DNA of 64,000 nucleotides from Clostridia bacterium (GTDB lineage: Bacteria > Bacillota > Clostridia > Oscillospirales > Acutalibacteraceae). The notes beneath the pieces were generated by a model. The model saw nothing but the letters and a program-made list of their open reading frames with translations, did no database searches and was not told the DNA's origin. Both the position numbers and the translations under genes were made by a program. The stretch's first letter is position 1, and each line of letters starts with the position of its first letter. The DNA lies in contig CAAEIG010000241.1 of NCBI GenBank assembly GCA_900755895.1, positions 66,995 to 130,994 on the forward strand, read 5' to 3'. Shown here one piece after another: positions 1 through 8,038 of this stretch.

Positions 1-930
1 GAAGGAGTCGATCTCGTTCTGGAACATATTCGTTGTGACAAATTGAGGAGTGTAGCCAATCAGAGCGCCATTCTCCGTGGTATACACAGTGAAGTCGCTG
101 CCATACTGCAGACGGATACCCCCCTTGTCGCCCATGAAATCAATGTAGCAATCCTTCTCGCCAATATTCTGAGCCCAAGCACCATTGAGGGTAATCACAG
201 GGCCGGAAGTGCGGATGAGGCCAGTCACGGAGTCATCGACGTCGTAAACACCATCATAATTGGGCTGACGAGACCACATATTGGTAAACACATATTCCTT
301 CATATTCTTGCCCAGCTTGCAGAAGGTTTCGCCGCTGACAGTTTTAATCGCGGGATCACCACAGCAGTACATCACAATATCCAAATAATGGACGCCCCAG
401 TCGATCAGAACGCCGCCGCCGGAGACAGCCTTGTTAGTGAAGTCGCCGCCCAAGCCCGGGATGGAACGGTAAGCGCGGAAGCTGACATACACATGGTGGA
501 TGTTGCCCAGCTTGCCCTGATCGATATACTCCTTGATGCGGTTGACACCGTCATTGAAGCGGTTGACCACACCGATATTCAAAATCTTGCCGGTCTCATG
601 CTGCACCTTCTGCATCTCAAGAGCTTCGGCGTATGTACGAGCTGCGGGCTTCTCGCAGAGAACATTCTTGCCAGCACGCAGAGCATCCATAGAAATCTGC
701 GCATGAACATTGTTGGGGGTGCATACGGAAATGGCTTCGATCTCAGGATCGGCCAGCACCTCGTGATAATCCTTCACAGCGGTACCGCAACCATACTTCT
801 CCACGGCTGCTTGAGCCCGCTCCGGGATAATATCGCAGAAATACTTGATTTCTGCCTCAGCGTTTTTCATATAGGCGGGAATATGAGCGGAATTGGCAAT
901 GGTACCGCAGCCGATCACTGCAATCTTCAT
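1..930 (-). CDS. Gfo/Idh/MocA family oxidoreductase, 3' end cut by window
   Basis: NAD(P)-dependent sugar or inositol-type dehydrogenase family; the substrate cannot be told. The first 310 codons are present and the gene runs off the left edge. The N-terminus carries the Rossmann motif GCGTIANSAHIP (residues 7-18), and the family's CEKP signature lies near residue 98, where the Lys is the usual catalytic lysine. A GGDFTNKAVSGGG-type segment followed by D-W-G-x-H-x-x-D is the expected substrate-side motif. The ATG at 930 is preceded by a GGAG ribosome site and a sigma-A-like promoter. It diverges from the nitroreductase gene. Family certain, specific reaction unknown. Confidence 0.85.
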   Translation of the reverse strand, partial: MKIAVIGCGTIANSAHIPAYMKNAEAEIKYFCDIIPERAQAAVEKYGCGTAVKDYHEVLADPEIEAISVCTPNNVHAQISMDALRAGKNVLCEKPAARTYAEALEMQKVQHETGKILNIGVVNRFNDGVNRIKEYIDQGKLGNIHHVYVSFRAYRSIPGLGGDFTNKAVSGGGVLIDWGVHYLDIVMYCCGDPAIKTVSGETFCKLGKNMKEYVFTNMWSRQPNYDGVYDVDDSVTGLIRTSGPVITLNGAWAQNIGEKDCYIDFMGDKGGIRLQYGSDFTVYTTENGALIGYTPQFVTTNMFQNEIDSF

Positions 931-1000
931 AAAACGACACTCCTTTATGCGCAGATAGATTTCTTGTTCTGAGAAGACAGGTGTCTGCTTTCTAGTTATG

Positions 1001-1028
1001 ATTATATCGCATAGTTCCAATTTTGCAA
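1001..1028 (-). promoter_or_regulatory. Sigma-A-like promoter of the oxidoreductase
   Basis: Read on the minus strand, TTGCAA (1023-1028) and TATAAT (1001-1006) are separated by 16 nt, about 70 nt upstream of the ATG at 930. Confidence 0.6.
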
Positions 1029-1086
1029 CAATCATTTCCCAAAAACTTGGCATTTTTGTAAAGTTGCAAGTTCTTTCACCAAAGAT

Positions 1087-1115
1087 TTGCCAGGTCTTTT
1101 TCACTGTGCTATAAT
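1087..1115 (+). promoter_or_regulatory. Sigma-A-like promoter of the nitroreductase
   Basis: TTGCCA (1087-1092) and TATAAT (1110-1115) have a 17-nt spacer and lie 32 nt before the ATG at 1148. Confidence 0.7.
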
Positions 1116-1147
1116 AAAGTCATCATAGCATTTGGAGGAGAATTTCT

Positions 1148-1858
1148 ATGAACGAAACACTGGAGCTTTTGATGAAACGGAAATCCGTGCGAGTCTTTGA
1201 GGAGCGTCCCATCGGCCCCGAGGAAAAACAGGCTATTCTCAGCGCTGCCATGCGCGCTCCTACCGCAGGAAATTCCATGCTTTATTCCATCTTGGATATC
1301 ACTGACCAGACCTTGAAGGACAAACTGGCCGTCACCTGCGACCACCAGCCTTTTATCGCCAAAGCCCCCTTGGTACTGGTATTCCTGGCTGACTACCGCC
1401 GTTGGTACCGGAAGTTCCAGCAGGCTGGTTGTGAGAATGTCCCCGCTCCTCGGCTGAGCGATTTGATCTTAGCCACCAATGATACGGTAATTGCCGCTCA
1501 CGCTGCCTGTGTTGCCGCCGAAAGCCTAGGCATCGGCTCTTGCTACATTGGAGATATCATCGAGCAATGGGAACAGCACCAGGAGATGTTCCACCTGCCC
1601 AAATATGTGGCTCCCGTCTCCATGTTGGTGTTTGGCTACCCCACCCAGCAGCAGAAGGACCGGCCCCAGACCAGCCGCTTCCCCCAGAAAATGATTGTCA
1701 TGGAGAACGGATATCATGATCTCACCGACGAGGAACTGCAAGAATACTATCCCAATGACAAAGCCCAAGCCTTTTTCAACCGCAAATATGTCTCGGATTT
1801 CTCTTGGGAAATGGCCAGGTCTGCTGAGGAGATCTTGAAAAACTGGGAAGGAAAATAA
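1148..1858 (+). CDS. Nitroreductase family protein
   Basis: Flavin (FMN)-dependent oxidoreductase of the nitroreductase fold, 236 aa. The family's N-terminal phosphate-binding pattern is seen in RKSVRVF (residues 11-17), and APTAGNSM (about residues 37-44) fits the FMN-binding A-P-(S/T)-x-x-x-(N/Q) segment. The mid region A-x-E-S-L-G-I-G-S-C-Y-I-G is the usual conserved FMN-site stretch. The start has a GGAGGAG ribosome site and follows a strong promoter. A rho-independent terminator follows. Such proteins reduce quinones or nitro compounds in vitro; the natural substrate cannot be judged here. Confidence 0.85.
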   Translation: MNETLELLMKRKSVRVFEERPIGPEEKQAILSAAMRAPTAGNSMLYSILDITDQTLKDKLAVTCDHQPFIAKAPLVLVFLADYRRWYRKFQQAGCENVPAPRLSDLILATNDTVIAAHAACVAAESLGIGSCYIGDIIEQWEQHQEMFHLPKYVAPVSMLVFGYPTQQQKDRPQTSRFPQKMIVMENGYHDLTDEELQEYYPNDKAQAFFNRKYVSDFSWEMARSAEEILKNWEGK

Positions 1859-1875
1859 CATCCATTGAATTCTGT

Positions 1876-1905
1876 AAAAAAGGGCGCTGAAAGGCGTCCT
1901 TTTTT
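1876..1905 (+). terminator. Terminator after the nitroreductase
   Basis: AAAAAAGGGCGC (1876-1887) pairs with GCGTCCTTTTTT (1894-1905) with one G-U pair and a short loop, followed by a T-run. It lies just before the PadR promoter. Confidence 0.75.
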
Positions 1906-1906
1906 C

Positions 1907-1935
1907 TTGACTTTTTCTCCTGTCGGGACTATACT
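1907..1935 (+). promoter_or_regulatory. Sigma-A-like promoter of the padR-HAAS operon
   Basis: TTGACT (1907-1912) and TATACT (1930-1935) are 17 nt apart. The predicted transcription start (about 1942) sits at the edge of a 23-bp palindrome. Confidence 0.75.
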
Positions 1936-1943
1936 GATAGCAT

Positions 1944-1966
1944 ACTATTTAGCAATGCTAAATAGT
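1944..1966 (+). promoter_or_regulatory. PadR-type operator, perfect 11-bp inverted repeat
   Basis: ACTATTTAGCA (1944-1954) is mirrored by TGCTAAATAGT (1956-1966) around a single central A. It covers the expected transcription start and precedes the padR gene, so it fits an autorepression site. No binding data; inferred from symmetry and position. Confidence 0.7.
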
Positions 1967-1985
1967 GATGGAAAGGGGGAGTTCT

Positions 1986-2342
1986 ATGGATAACCGCTAT
2001 GTTCAACAGTTCAAAAAGGGATCTTTGGAAATGGTCCTTCTCTGCCTGATCGCACGAAAAGAAACCTATGGCTATGAAATCCTCACCTGTCTCAATGAAA
2101 ACGGCGGGGGAATCTGGGGGTACGCCAAAGAGGGCACCATTTATCCCATCCTCTACCGGTTGCAAGAGGCCGGCCTAGTTGTCTCCCGACTTGCCCCATC
2201 AGCAGCCAACGGAGGCACCAAAAAGTATTATGCTATCACAGAAAAGGGCCTGCAAACCTTGCAAGAGCTCACATCATTTTGGGCGGATTACAGCCGCTGC
2301 GTGGACGGATTTATCTCCCAATGGAAGGAGTCATCGCAATGA
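1986..2342 (+). CDS. PadR family transcriptional regulator
   Basis: Winged-helix repressor of 118 aa. The motif L-x-x-x-Y-G-Y-E-I (about residues 23-31), I-W-G-Y-A-K-E-G-T-I-Y-P-I-L-Y-R-L in the recognition helix, and the K-K-Y-Y-A-I-T-E-K-G wing are typical of PadR. The ATG at 1986 is chosen because GGAAAGGGGG precedes it; an upstream in-frame ATG at 1965 lies inside the operator. Its stop overlaps the start of the next gene (ATGA), so the two are translationally coupled. PadR genes are often paired with HAAS-domain membrane proteins, as here. Confidence 0.93.
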   Translation: MDNRYVQQFKKGSLEMVLLCLIARKETYGYEILTCLNENGGGIWGYAKEGTIYPILYRLQEAGLVVSRLAPSAANGGTKKYYAITEKGLQTLQELTSFWADYSRCVDGFISQWKESSQ

Positions 2343-2779
2343 AAGAACAATACATTCGACAGGTCAAACACCATCTTTACCTTCCAAGAAAGCAAAAACA
2401 GGAAGTACTCCGGGATCTTGAGGAAATCTTTGCCTCTGCCCAAGAACATGGCGAAACGGAAAATCAAGTGATGGAACGCTTAGGGGACCCGAAAGAATAT
2501 GCTCGTGAGGTGCAAAAGCCGCTGGATCAACGCCGAGGCGGAACCGCCCTGGTGGGACTTGTGCTTTCCTGCATTGTATGCGTTGGTGCAGTCGCGCTGT
2601 TCCTTTCCACTTTAGAAACTTGGGTCCCACAAAATGCCATTGGTGCTGCCCAAGGCAGCACATCTATTCAGATCGTGGGAGGAGTTGACATCTCTCCTCT
2701 GCTCCTGGTGATCGCAGCTCTCGCATTGGTATGTGGCACTTACTGCGGTTTGAGGGTCTACCGCTCTCGACATTTGTAA
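2339..2779 (+). CDS. HAAS (DUF1700-type) domain membrane protein
   Basis: A 146-aa protein encoded directly after padR with a 4-nt overlap and its own GGAG site. Residues 1-60 form a soluble helical domain with the signature L-R-D-L-E-E-I-F and M-E-R-L-G-D-P-K-E-Y-A, matching the HAAS/DUF1700 domain. Two hydrophobic helices follow (about 70-92 and 117-138). HAAS proteins are usual partners of PadR regulators and are thought to sense envelope or antibiotic stress, but the activity is not known. Ends with a strong terminator. Confidence 0.85.
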   Translation: MKEQYIRQVKHHLYLPRKQKQEVLRDLEEIFASAQEHGETENQVMERLGDPKEYAREVQKPLDQRRGGTALVGLVLSCIVCVGAVALFLSTLETWVPQNAIGAAQGSTSIQIVGGVDISPLLLVIAALALVCGTYCGLRVYRSRHL

Positions 2780-2796
2780 TCATGGCAGCTATATGG

Positions 2797-2833
2797 AAAA
2801 GCTTCTGGAAGGATTCCTTCCAGAAGCTTTTTT
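2797..2833 (+). terminator. Terminator of the padR-HAAS operon
   Basis: A perfect 16-bp stem, AAAAGCTTCTGGAAGG (2797-2812) with its complement at 2816-2831, has a 3-nt loop and ends in T. Confidence 0.9.
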
Positions 2834-2862
2834 CAAAGGGATTTCTCCCCATCACATGCAAA

Positions 2863-3210
2863 GTGTGACCAGGCCTATAAGCCGAGTTCTGTCGTGGACA
2901 GCCATCTATCTTGGCCGGACGTTGCCATCCGGCTCACGCCACCTCCTCGGAACGCGCGGGCCACGCTATCTGTTCCTCCACGGTGTTGCTTCGGATAGGG
3001 TTTACAGGGCCGCGTGGTCTCCCACGCGCCGGTGAGCTCTTACCTCGCCTTTCCACCCTTACCGGAAAATTCCCGGCGGTATCTCTCTGTTGCACTTTCC
3101 CTGGGGTCGCCCCCGGCGGCGGTTAGCCGTTATCCTTGCCCTGGGAAGCTCGGACTTTCCTCAGACGGGCAGTTTCCCGCTCCGTCCGCAGCCGTCCAGC
3201 CTGCTCACAT
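2863..3210 (-). ncRNA. rnpB: RNase P RNA
   Basis: Catalytic RNA of tRNA 5'-end maturation, about 348 nt. On the minus strand the conserved GAGGAAAGTCCGAGC block lies near the 5' end (about 3149-3163) and ACAGAA...CGGCTTATAGG near the 3' end (about 2873-2893). The two ends pair to form P1 (TGTGA with TCACA, then AGGC with GCCT). A promoter placed exactly upstream gives the 5' end near 3210. Open frames through this stretch on either strand are not genes. Confidence 0.95.
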
Positions 3211-3217
3211 ATTATTT

Positions 3218-3246
3218 ATTTTATCGTCCAAGCGCAGCCTTGTCAA
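3218..3246 (-). promoter_or_regulatory. Promoter of rnpB, inside the end of pncB
   Basis: On the minus strand TTGACA (3241-3246) and TAAAAT (3218-3223) are 17 nt apart. The -35 box overlaps the pncB stop codon (3243-3245). The predicted start, near 3211, matches the P1 helix of RNase P RNA. Confidence 0.8.
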
Positions 3247-4697
3247 TAGGCTTTTTCCGAGAGCATCCGGTTCTTCTCGTCCCACAGACGCTGAGACAAG
3301 TCCACATAGTAGTTATGGGGATTTTCAAAGCGAGTGACTTCCTCCCACAGCGTATCCACCTGAGCCGCACAATACGCCTTGATGGCGTTCAGCGCCCGCT
3401 CTGTATACACACACTCACCATTCTTAAAGATAGGCTGCAGCAGGGACACCGCTGTAAAGTTCTCTACGGTCTTTCTCTTCCACGTGTGCTCCGGATCAAA
3501 CAGGACGTAGGGCTTCTCCTCATCAATCACCTCGTCGTGAAGGGTGATGACGTCCGCAATGGCCTTATCTGTCTCCTTATCAAACAGACGCCAAACGCTC
3601 TTGAAGCAAGGTGTAGTGATCTTTGCCACATTTTCACTGATCTTGATTTTGGGAATGATGTTCCCTTCTTTATCCTCCACAGCAGCCAGCTTATAGACAC
3701 CGCCAAACACCGGCTCAGAGGAAGAGGTAATCAGCCGTTCACCCACTCCAAAGGAGTCCACTTTCGCCCCCTGCATCAGCATGTCGCGGATAATATATTC
3801 ATCCAAGGAGTTGGAGGCACAGATGGGACAGTCCTCAAACCCGGCATCGTCCAGCATCTTTCTGGCTTTTCGAGAAAGATACGTAATGTCACCACTGTCA
3901 ATGCGAATACCCGCCGGACGATATCCCTGAGGCACCAACACTTCGTTGAACACCTTAATCGCATTGGGCACGCCGGATTTCAGCACATTGTAGGTATCCA
4001 CCAACAACACACAGTTGGAAGGATACTCCTGAGCGTATGCCTTGAAAGCATCATACTCTGTGGGGAACAACTGCACCCAGCTGTGGGCCATGGTTCCCAG
4101 AGCTGGCACACCGTAAAGTTGATCACTGATGGTGCAGGCCGTGCCCACGCATCCGCCAATATAAGCTGCTCGGGCGCCCAACTTCGCACCGTCAAAGCCT
4201 TGCGCACGCCGGGAGCCAAACTCCATCACGGCCCGTCCCTGGGCTGCCCGAGCAATCCGGTTGCTCTTGGTGGCAATCAAGCTTTGATGGTTGATGCATA
4301 ACAGCACCATGGTCTCCACAAACTGGGCCTGTACTGCAGGACCCCGCACCGTGATAATGGGCTCGCCGGGAAAGATGGGAGTTCCTTCCGGAATTGCCCA
4401 CACATCACAGGAGAATTTGAAGTTTCTCAAATACTCCAGAAACCCTTCGCTAAAAATGTGCTTCTGCTCCAAAAACTGGATGTCCTCGTCAGAAAATTTC
4501 AACTCACGGAGGTACTCCACCAGCTGTTCCACGCCGGCCATAATCGCAAAACCGCCGTGGTCGGGCACTTTACGGAAAAACATGTCAAAATAGCAGATGG
4601 TATCCTGCAAGCCATTTGCGAAATATCCATTTGCCATGGTCAGCTCATAAAAATCGGTGAGCATGGTCAAATTGGGCTCTTCACAACATTTGTTCAT
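3243..4697 (-). CDS. pncB: Nicotinate phosphoribosyltransferase
   Basis: Makes nicotinate mononucleotide from nicotinate and PRPP with ATP use (Preiss-Handler NAD salvage). At 484 aa it has the clostridial/bacterial length. Visible motifs are T-D-F-Y-E-L-T-M-A at the N-terminus, E-F-G-S-R-R-A in the middle, and G-T-M-A-H-S-W with His205, the residue expected to be phosphorylated. R-I-D-S-G-D is the phosphoribosyl-site stretch, and F-G-V-G-E-R-L-I-T-S follows. ATG at 4697. Its 3' end holds the rnpB promoter. The upstream promoter has a palindromic spacer that may be a control site. Confidence 0.95.
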   Translation of the reverse strand: MNKCCEEPNLTMLTDFYELTMANGYFANGLQDTICYFDMFFRKVPDHGGFAIMAGVEQLVEYLRELKFSDEDIQFLEQKHIFSEGFLEYLRNFKFSCDVWAIPEGTPIFPGEPIITVRGPAVQAQFVETMVLLCINHQSLIATKSNRIARAAQGRAVMEFGSRRAQGFDGAKLGARAAYIGGCVGTACTISDQLYGVPALGTMAHSWVQLFPTEYDAFKAYAQEYPSNCVLLVDTYNVLKSGVPNAIKVFNEVLVPQGYRPAGIRIDSGDITYLSRKARKMLDDAGFEDCPICASNSLDEYIIRDMLMQGAKVDSFGVGERLITSSSEPVFGGVYKLAAVEDKEGNIIPKIKISENVAKITTPCFKSVWRLFDKETDKAIADVITLHDEVIDEEKPYVLFDPEHTWKRKTVENFTAVSLLQPIFKNGECVYTERALNAIKAYCAAQVDTLWEEVTRFENPHNYYVDLSQRLWDEKNRMLSEKAY

Positions 4698-4747
4698 TTC
4701 CTAATCCCCCGTTTACACGCTTTTTACAGCACTCCTAATTATGTTTT

Positions 4748-4776
4748 ATTATATCATTTTTCCGGAAAAAGTATAG
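4748..4776 (-). promoter_or_regulatory. pncB promoter with palindromic spacer
   Basis: TATAAT lies at 4748-4753 (minus strand) with a poor -35 hexamer (CTATAC) 17 nt upstream. The spacer holds the perfect 14-bp palindrome TTTTTCCGGAAAAA (4757-4770), a possible operator. Confidence 0.45.
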
Positions 4777-4877
4777 TGGAAATCTCTCATTCCCTCTTTT
4801 CGGATGGAAAATTTCAATTTTTCTCCCTTCAACTGGGCAAATTTACTTGAATTCAAAGTAATTTAAGATCTGAACTA

Positions 4878-4906
4878 TTGATTTTCTTGGCATTTTTCCT
4901 TATAAT
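4878..4906 (+). promoter_or_regulatory. Sigma-A-like promoter of the XRE regulator
   Basis: TTGATT (4878-4883) and a perfect TATAAT (4901-4906) are separated by 17 nt. Confidence 0.75.
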
Positions 4907-4951
4907 TGAAGAAAATGCGGACAGATTATGTATACTGGGAGGGATGCATGG

Positions 4952-5203
4952 ATGCGATTACGAAACCAACCCCTGGGCTGTAAGAACTTGATCGGTGCCC
5001 GCGTGGAAACAGCGCGCAAAGAACAGGGGATGAAGCAGAAGGAACTGCTTGCCCAACTTCAAGTGCGCGGCGTTGATCTCAGCGCTTCTGGACTGTCAAA
5101 ATTGGAAGGTCAAATCCGCTATGTTACAGATTTTGAACTGCTGGCGCTTTCCGAAATCTTAAATGTTCCGGTACACTGGCTTCTGACCGGCGAAGAAAAA
5201 TAA
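4952..5203 (+). CDS. Small XRE-family helix-turn-helix protein
   Basis: An 83-aa single-domain DNA-binding protein. An R-x-x-R-x-x-Q-G-M-K-Q-K-E-L-L-A-Q-L helix, a recognition helix around S-A-S-G-L-S-K-L-E-G-Q-I-R, and the closing L-A-L-S-E-I-L-N-V-P-V-H-W-L-L-T-G-E motif are typical of Cro/CI-type regulators. Start 4952 is used because GGGAGGG (4937-4943) is 8 nt away; an in-frame ATG at 4928 has no such site. It is a single-gene unit with its own promoter and terminator. Target genes unknown. Confidence 0.88.
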   Translation: MRLRNQPLGCKNLIGARVETARKEQGMKQKELLAQLQVRGVDLSASGLSKLEGQIRYVTDFELLALSEILNVPVHWLLTGEEK

Positions 5204-5207
5204 CGGT

Positions 5208-5237
5208 CCCCGCGCTTTTTAAACGCGGGGATTTTTT
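5208..5237 (+). terminator. Terminator after the XRE regulator
   Basis: CCCCGCG (5208-5214) pairs with CGCGGGG (5224-5230), followed by A and seven Ts. Confidence 0.9.
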
Positions 5238-5287
5238 TGCCCTTTTTCCGCACATACTAAATCCAAACTGTGCTGGGAGGGATCGCC

Positions 5288-6382
5288 ATGTTTTCCATGA
5301 ATCGCTGGAAGGAATTGATCCCCCTCTTGCTATTTGCTTTGGGATATACCGTGATGTTCTTTCTGTGGGTAAAGACATTCCTCTACACCCTCCCCTTCCT
5401 CCTGGGTTTTCTCATTGCTGCTGCAATTCAACCAGTGATCGCTTTCTTGGAAAAGAAATTCCATATCAAACACACGCCAGCTTCTCTGGTAACCACAATC
5501 GCTGCCGTCCTCCTTGCCTGTGGAATTTTGGCCCTGTTGGGTGTCTTGGCAGTACGGGAAATCGCTGCGTTTCTCTCCCGAGCTTCCGAAAACAGTTTTG
5601 AAGAGTTTGCCAAGCCTGTGGCAGAACTGCTGACAAAGGCAAGGAATTTTCTAGGCCAGCTAGACTTTGAATTTTTGGAAATCCATCAAGAGGAGATTCT
5701 AGATACCTTGCGAGGAAGCATGGAACTGGTGACCTCTTGTCTCAGTACGGCTTTGAGTCTGCTGACCTCCCTACCCACACTGATTACCCTGGTCATTGTC
5801 GCAGTATGTGCAACCTACTTTTTTGCAAGGGACATGGACAAATTTTTGGCTTGGGGAAAAAGTTTGTTGCCAGAGCGCGCTGCAGGCCATGTAAAATCCG
5901 CCATGCACAACTCCACCGGAACTTGGAGAAATTACCTTCTCTCCTATCTGTTTCTTTACTTCCTCACATTTTGCCAAACCTGCGTAATCCTAGCTGTACT
6001 GGGCCTCCCTTACCCACTGATTATCGGTTTGCTAACCGCTGTGGCAGACGTACTGCCCATCCTTGGACCAGGAATGGTGCTGATTCCAGTTGCCATCTAT
6101 CAGTTGTTGACAGGCCATTGGGCAAAAGCCCTGGGGATCGCCATTGGCTGGCTGGTCATCAGCAGCCTTCGGCAAGTGATTGAGCCCAAACTGGTAGCTT
6201 CCACTGTGAAAATTCACCCCTTGGCTTCCTTAGCCGCCGTATACTTCTCCTTAGTCGCACAAAATCTCTGGATTCTCTTTTATGTGTTGGGCCTTTGCAC
6301 GTTGTACTCAGCATTTCGGGAAACTGGCGCTTTGCCCTCCCTCGCATTGGTGGGAGAAAAGACAAAGAAAGAGGATTCGTAA
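5288..6382 (+). CDS. ytvI: Sporulation integral membrane protein YtvI / AI-2E family permease
   Basis: A 364-aa polytopic membrane protein with about seven hydrophobic helices, of the AI-2E (PerM) family. The C-terminal signature D-V-L-P-I-L-G-P-G followed by R-Q-V-I-E-P-K-L-V-A-S-T-V-K-I-H-P-L-A matches the YtvI subgroup that is found in spore formers. The start at 5288 is set by GGGAGG (5275-5280). A CATACT box at 5253-5258 resembles a sigma-E -10 element, but its -35 is poor. Transported substrate unknown; the sporulation role rests on subgroup similarity. Confidence 0.85.
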   Translation: MFSMNRWKELIPLLLFALGYTVMFFLWVKTFLYTLPFLLGFLIAAAIQPVIAFLEKKFHIKHTPASLVTTIAAVLLACGILALLGVLAVREIAAFLSRASENSFEEFAKPVAELLTKARNFLGQLDFEFLEIHQEEILDTLRGSMELVTSCLSTALSLLTSLPTLITLVIVAVCATYFFARDMDKFLAWGKSLLPERAAGHVKSAMHNSTGTWRNYLLSYLFLYFLTFCQTCVILAVLGLPYPLIIGLLTAVADVLPILGPGMVLIPVAIYQLLTGHWAKALGIAIGWLVISSLRQVIEPKLVASTVKIHPLASLAAVYFSLVAQNLWILFYVLGLCTLYSAFRETGALPSLALVGEKTKKEDS

Positions 6383-6385
6383 AAA

Positions 6386-6413
6386 AGCCGCCCGCCTTTA
6401 TTGGCGGACGGCT
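6386..6413 (+). terminator. Terminator after ytvI
   Basis: AGCCGCCCGCC (6386-6396) pairs with GGCGGACGGCT (6403-6413) with one mismatch, followed by a T-rich tail. It also faces the convergent aminotransferase gene. Confidence 0.75.
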
Positions 6414-6441
6414 CTTTGCTTTTTTGAAGGATTTGGACGTT

Positions 6442-7725
6442 TTACATCCGCTCAGAAAGAAGCTTTTCGCTGGCGGCAAGGCGCACACAGATGCACAGCA
6501 GGTGCATGGCCTGACGCAGTTCCTCCTGGGGAGGAAACGTAGGAGCTACTCGGATGTTGCTGTCATTGGGATCCGCTCCATAGGGGAACGTGGCGCCGGC
6601 ATCCGTCAGGATCACGCCTGCCTCTTTGCAAAGGGTCACCACACGCTTGGCACAGCCATTCATCACGTCCAAGTTGATAAAGTAACCGCCATTGGGCTTG
6701 CTCCACTTGGCGATACCCAAATCTCCTAGCTCACGCTCCAGGGCTTCTTCCACAATGCGGAATTTGGGTTCCAGAATCTTCCGATGACCCTGCATCAAAT
6801 CGTACACACCATTGATATCATGGAGGAACAAAATGTGCCGCAGCTGATTGAGTTTATCCGGGCCAATGGTCTGGGTGGTAATACGGCGCTTTAAATCCTC
6901 AATATTGCGCTTGCTGGCAGCTAGGGCTGCAACACCTGCTCCGGGGAAGGAAATCTTGGAAGTGGAGGCAAAGAACAACACGTTGTCCTCTGTGCCGTTT
7001 TTCAGGCATTCCCCGTAAAGGTCCAGAAGAGTATCGGGAGTATCCGTCAAATCGTGGACGCAATAGGCGTTGTCCCACATGATCCGGAAATCCTTGGCAG
7101 CAGGCTTCAACGCGGCAAACCGACGCACAGTCTCGTCAGAATAAGTAATGCCAGTGGGGTTGGAGTATTTCGGCACACACCAGCAGCCTTTGATGGTCTC
7201 GTCATTTTCCACCAGCCGTTCAATTAAATCCATATCCGGACCAGTCTTCAGCATGGGAATGGGAATCAGCTCAAAACCAAAATACTCCGTCACGGCAAAG
7301 TGGCGATCATAGCCGGGAGAGGGACACAGGAACTTCAGGTTCTCCTGTTTGCACCAAGGAGTACATCCCCCAAAGCCGTGGGTGAATCCCTGGGCAATGC
7401 AGTCATACATCATCTGCAAACTGGAGTTGTTCCCCAAAATGATCTGGTCCGCAGGAACTTCCAACATCTTGCTGAAAATTGCACGCATCTCAGGCAAGCC
7501 GTTCCACACGCCATAGTTGCGGCAGTCGTCGCCGTTGGAGTTGGCAAACTCACTTCTTGCATGGAGCGCTTCCAACACACCAAGAGCCAAGTCCAACTGC
7601 TCCGCACAGGGCTTGCCGCGAGCCATGTTCAACTGCAAATGCAGACTCTTGAAATCCTCATACTGCTCCAGTGCCTCTTGATGGATCTGTCGCAACTCTT
7701 CTTTGGTCTTTACCGCCAGCTTCAT
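6442..7725 (-). CDS. Aspartate aminotransferase, subgroup Ic type
   Basis: PLP-dependent fold-type I aminotransferase of 427 aa, most like the MocR-related subgroup Ic aspartate aminotransferases. The telling N-terminal motif is N-M-A-R-G-K-P-x-x-E-Q-L-D-L, followed by D-C-R-N-Y-G-V-W-N-G-L-P-E-M-R. The PLP lysine sits in F-A-S-T-S-K-I-S-F-P-G-A-G, and N-P-T-G-I-T-Y binds the cofactor ring. The start at 7725 (ATG AAG CTG) has GGGAG 8 nt upstream; an ATG at 7755 does not. Monocistronic, divergent from the PurF-like gene. Aspartate/2-oxoglutarate use is inferred from the subgroup. Confidence 0.9.
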   Translation of the reverse strand: MKLAVKTKEELRQIHQEALEQYEDFKSLHLQLNMARGKPCAEQLDLALGVLEALHARSEFANSNGDDCRNYGVWNGLPEMRAIFSKMLEVPADQIILGNNSSLQMMYDCIAQGFTHGFGGCTPWCKQENLKFLCPSPGYDRHFAVTEYFGFELIPIPMLKTGPDMDLIERLVENDETIKGCWCVPKYSNPTGITYSDETVRRFAALKPAAKDFRIMWDNAYCVHDLTDTPDTLLDLYGECLKNGTEDNVLFFASTSKISFPGAGVAALAASKRNIEDLKRRITTQTIGPDKLNQLRHILFLHDINGVYDLMQGHRKILEPKFRIVEEALERELGDLGIAKWSKPNGGYFINLDVMNGCAKRVVTLCKEAGVILTDAGATFPYGADPNDSNIRVAPTFPPQEELRQAMHLLCICVRLAASEKLLSERM

Positions 7726-7808
7726 CACTACATCTCCCATACGTAAATTTCGCAATTTTGAATAATCACGCTTTTCGTTTTTTCATTTTAGAGCGTCAAA
7801 CTTTTCAT

Positions 7809-7837
7809 ATTCTACTCTATTTTGCCAAAAAATGCAA
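7809..7837 (-). promoter_or_regulatory. Sigma-A-like promoter of the aminotransferase
   Basis: TTGCAT (7832-7837) and TAGAAT (7809-7814), minus strand, are 17 nt apart. The divergent promoter at 7957-7985 serves the next gene; the 7838-7956 stretch between them shows no further element. Confidence 0.65.
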
Positions 7838-7956
7838 GTTGATTTTCTCTTGCCGTCACATTCTACGTTTTGTATGATGGTTTTGTGTCCCTCTTCCCTT
7901 TTCTGTGCAACCTTGCTCAACTTCCCACGGTCAGAAAGAAAGGCGCGCCAAAGTAT

Positions 7957-7985
7957 TTGTAGTTTGTAAAAAGATATGCTATAAT
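7957..7985 (+). promoter_or_regulatory. Sigma-A-like promoter of the PurF-like gene
   Basis: TTGTAG (7957-7962) and TATAAT (7980-7985) have a 17-nt spacer. Confidence 0.65.
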
Positions 7986-8038
7986 ATCGTTCGTATGGCA
8001 ATCTGTGAGAAACTCGGAATGATTATGGAGGAATCTTA

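Noticed and set aside
43..972. A 309-codon plus-strand frame at the left edge
   Set aside because: The minus strand encodes an intact Gfo/Idh/MocA N-terminus with promoter and ribosome site.
2793..3337. Several open frames on the plus strand between the HAAS gene and pncB
   Set aside because: They lie over RNase P RNA, whose conserved blocks and P1 pairing are clear.
7983..7995. A CGAAC-containing stretch on the minus strand near the PurF-like promoter, resembling a PurBox
   Set aside because: Flanking bases do not match the PurBox consensus and no second box is present at the usual spacing.
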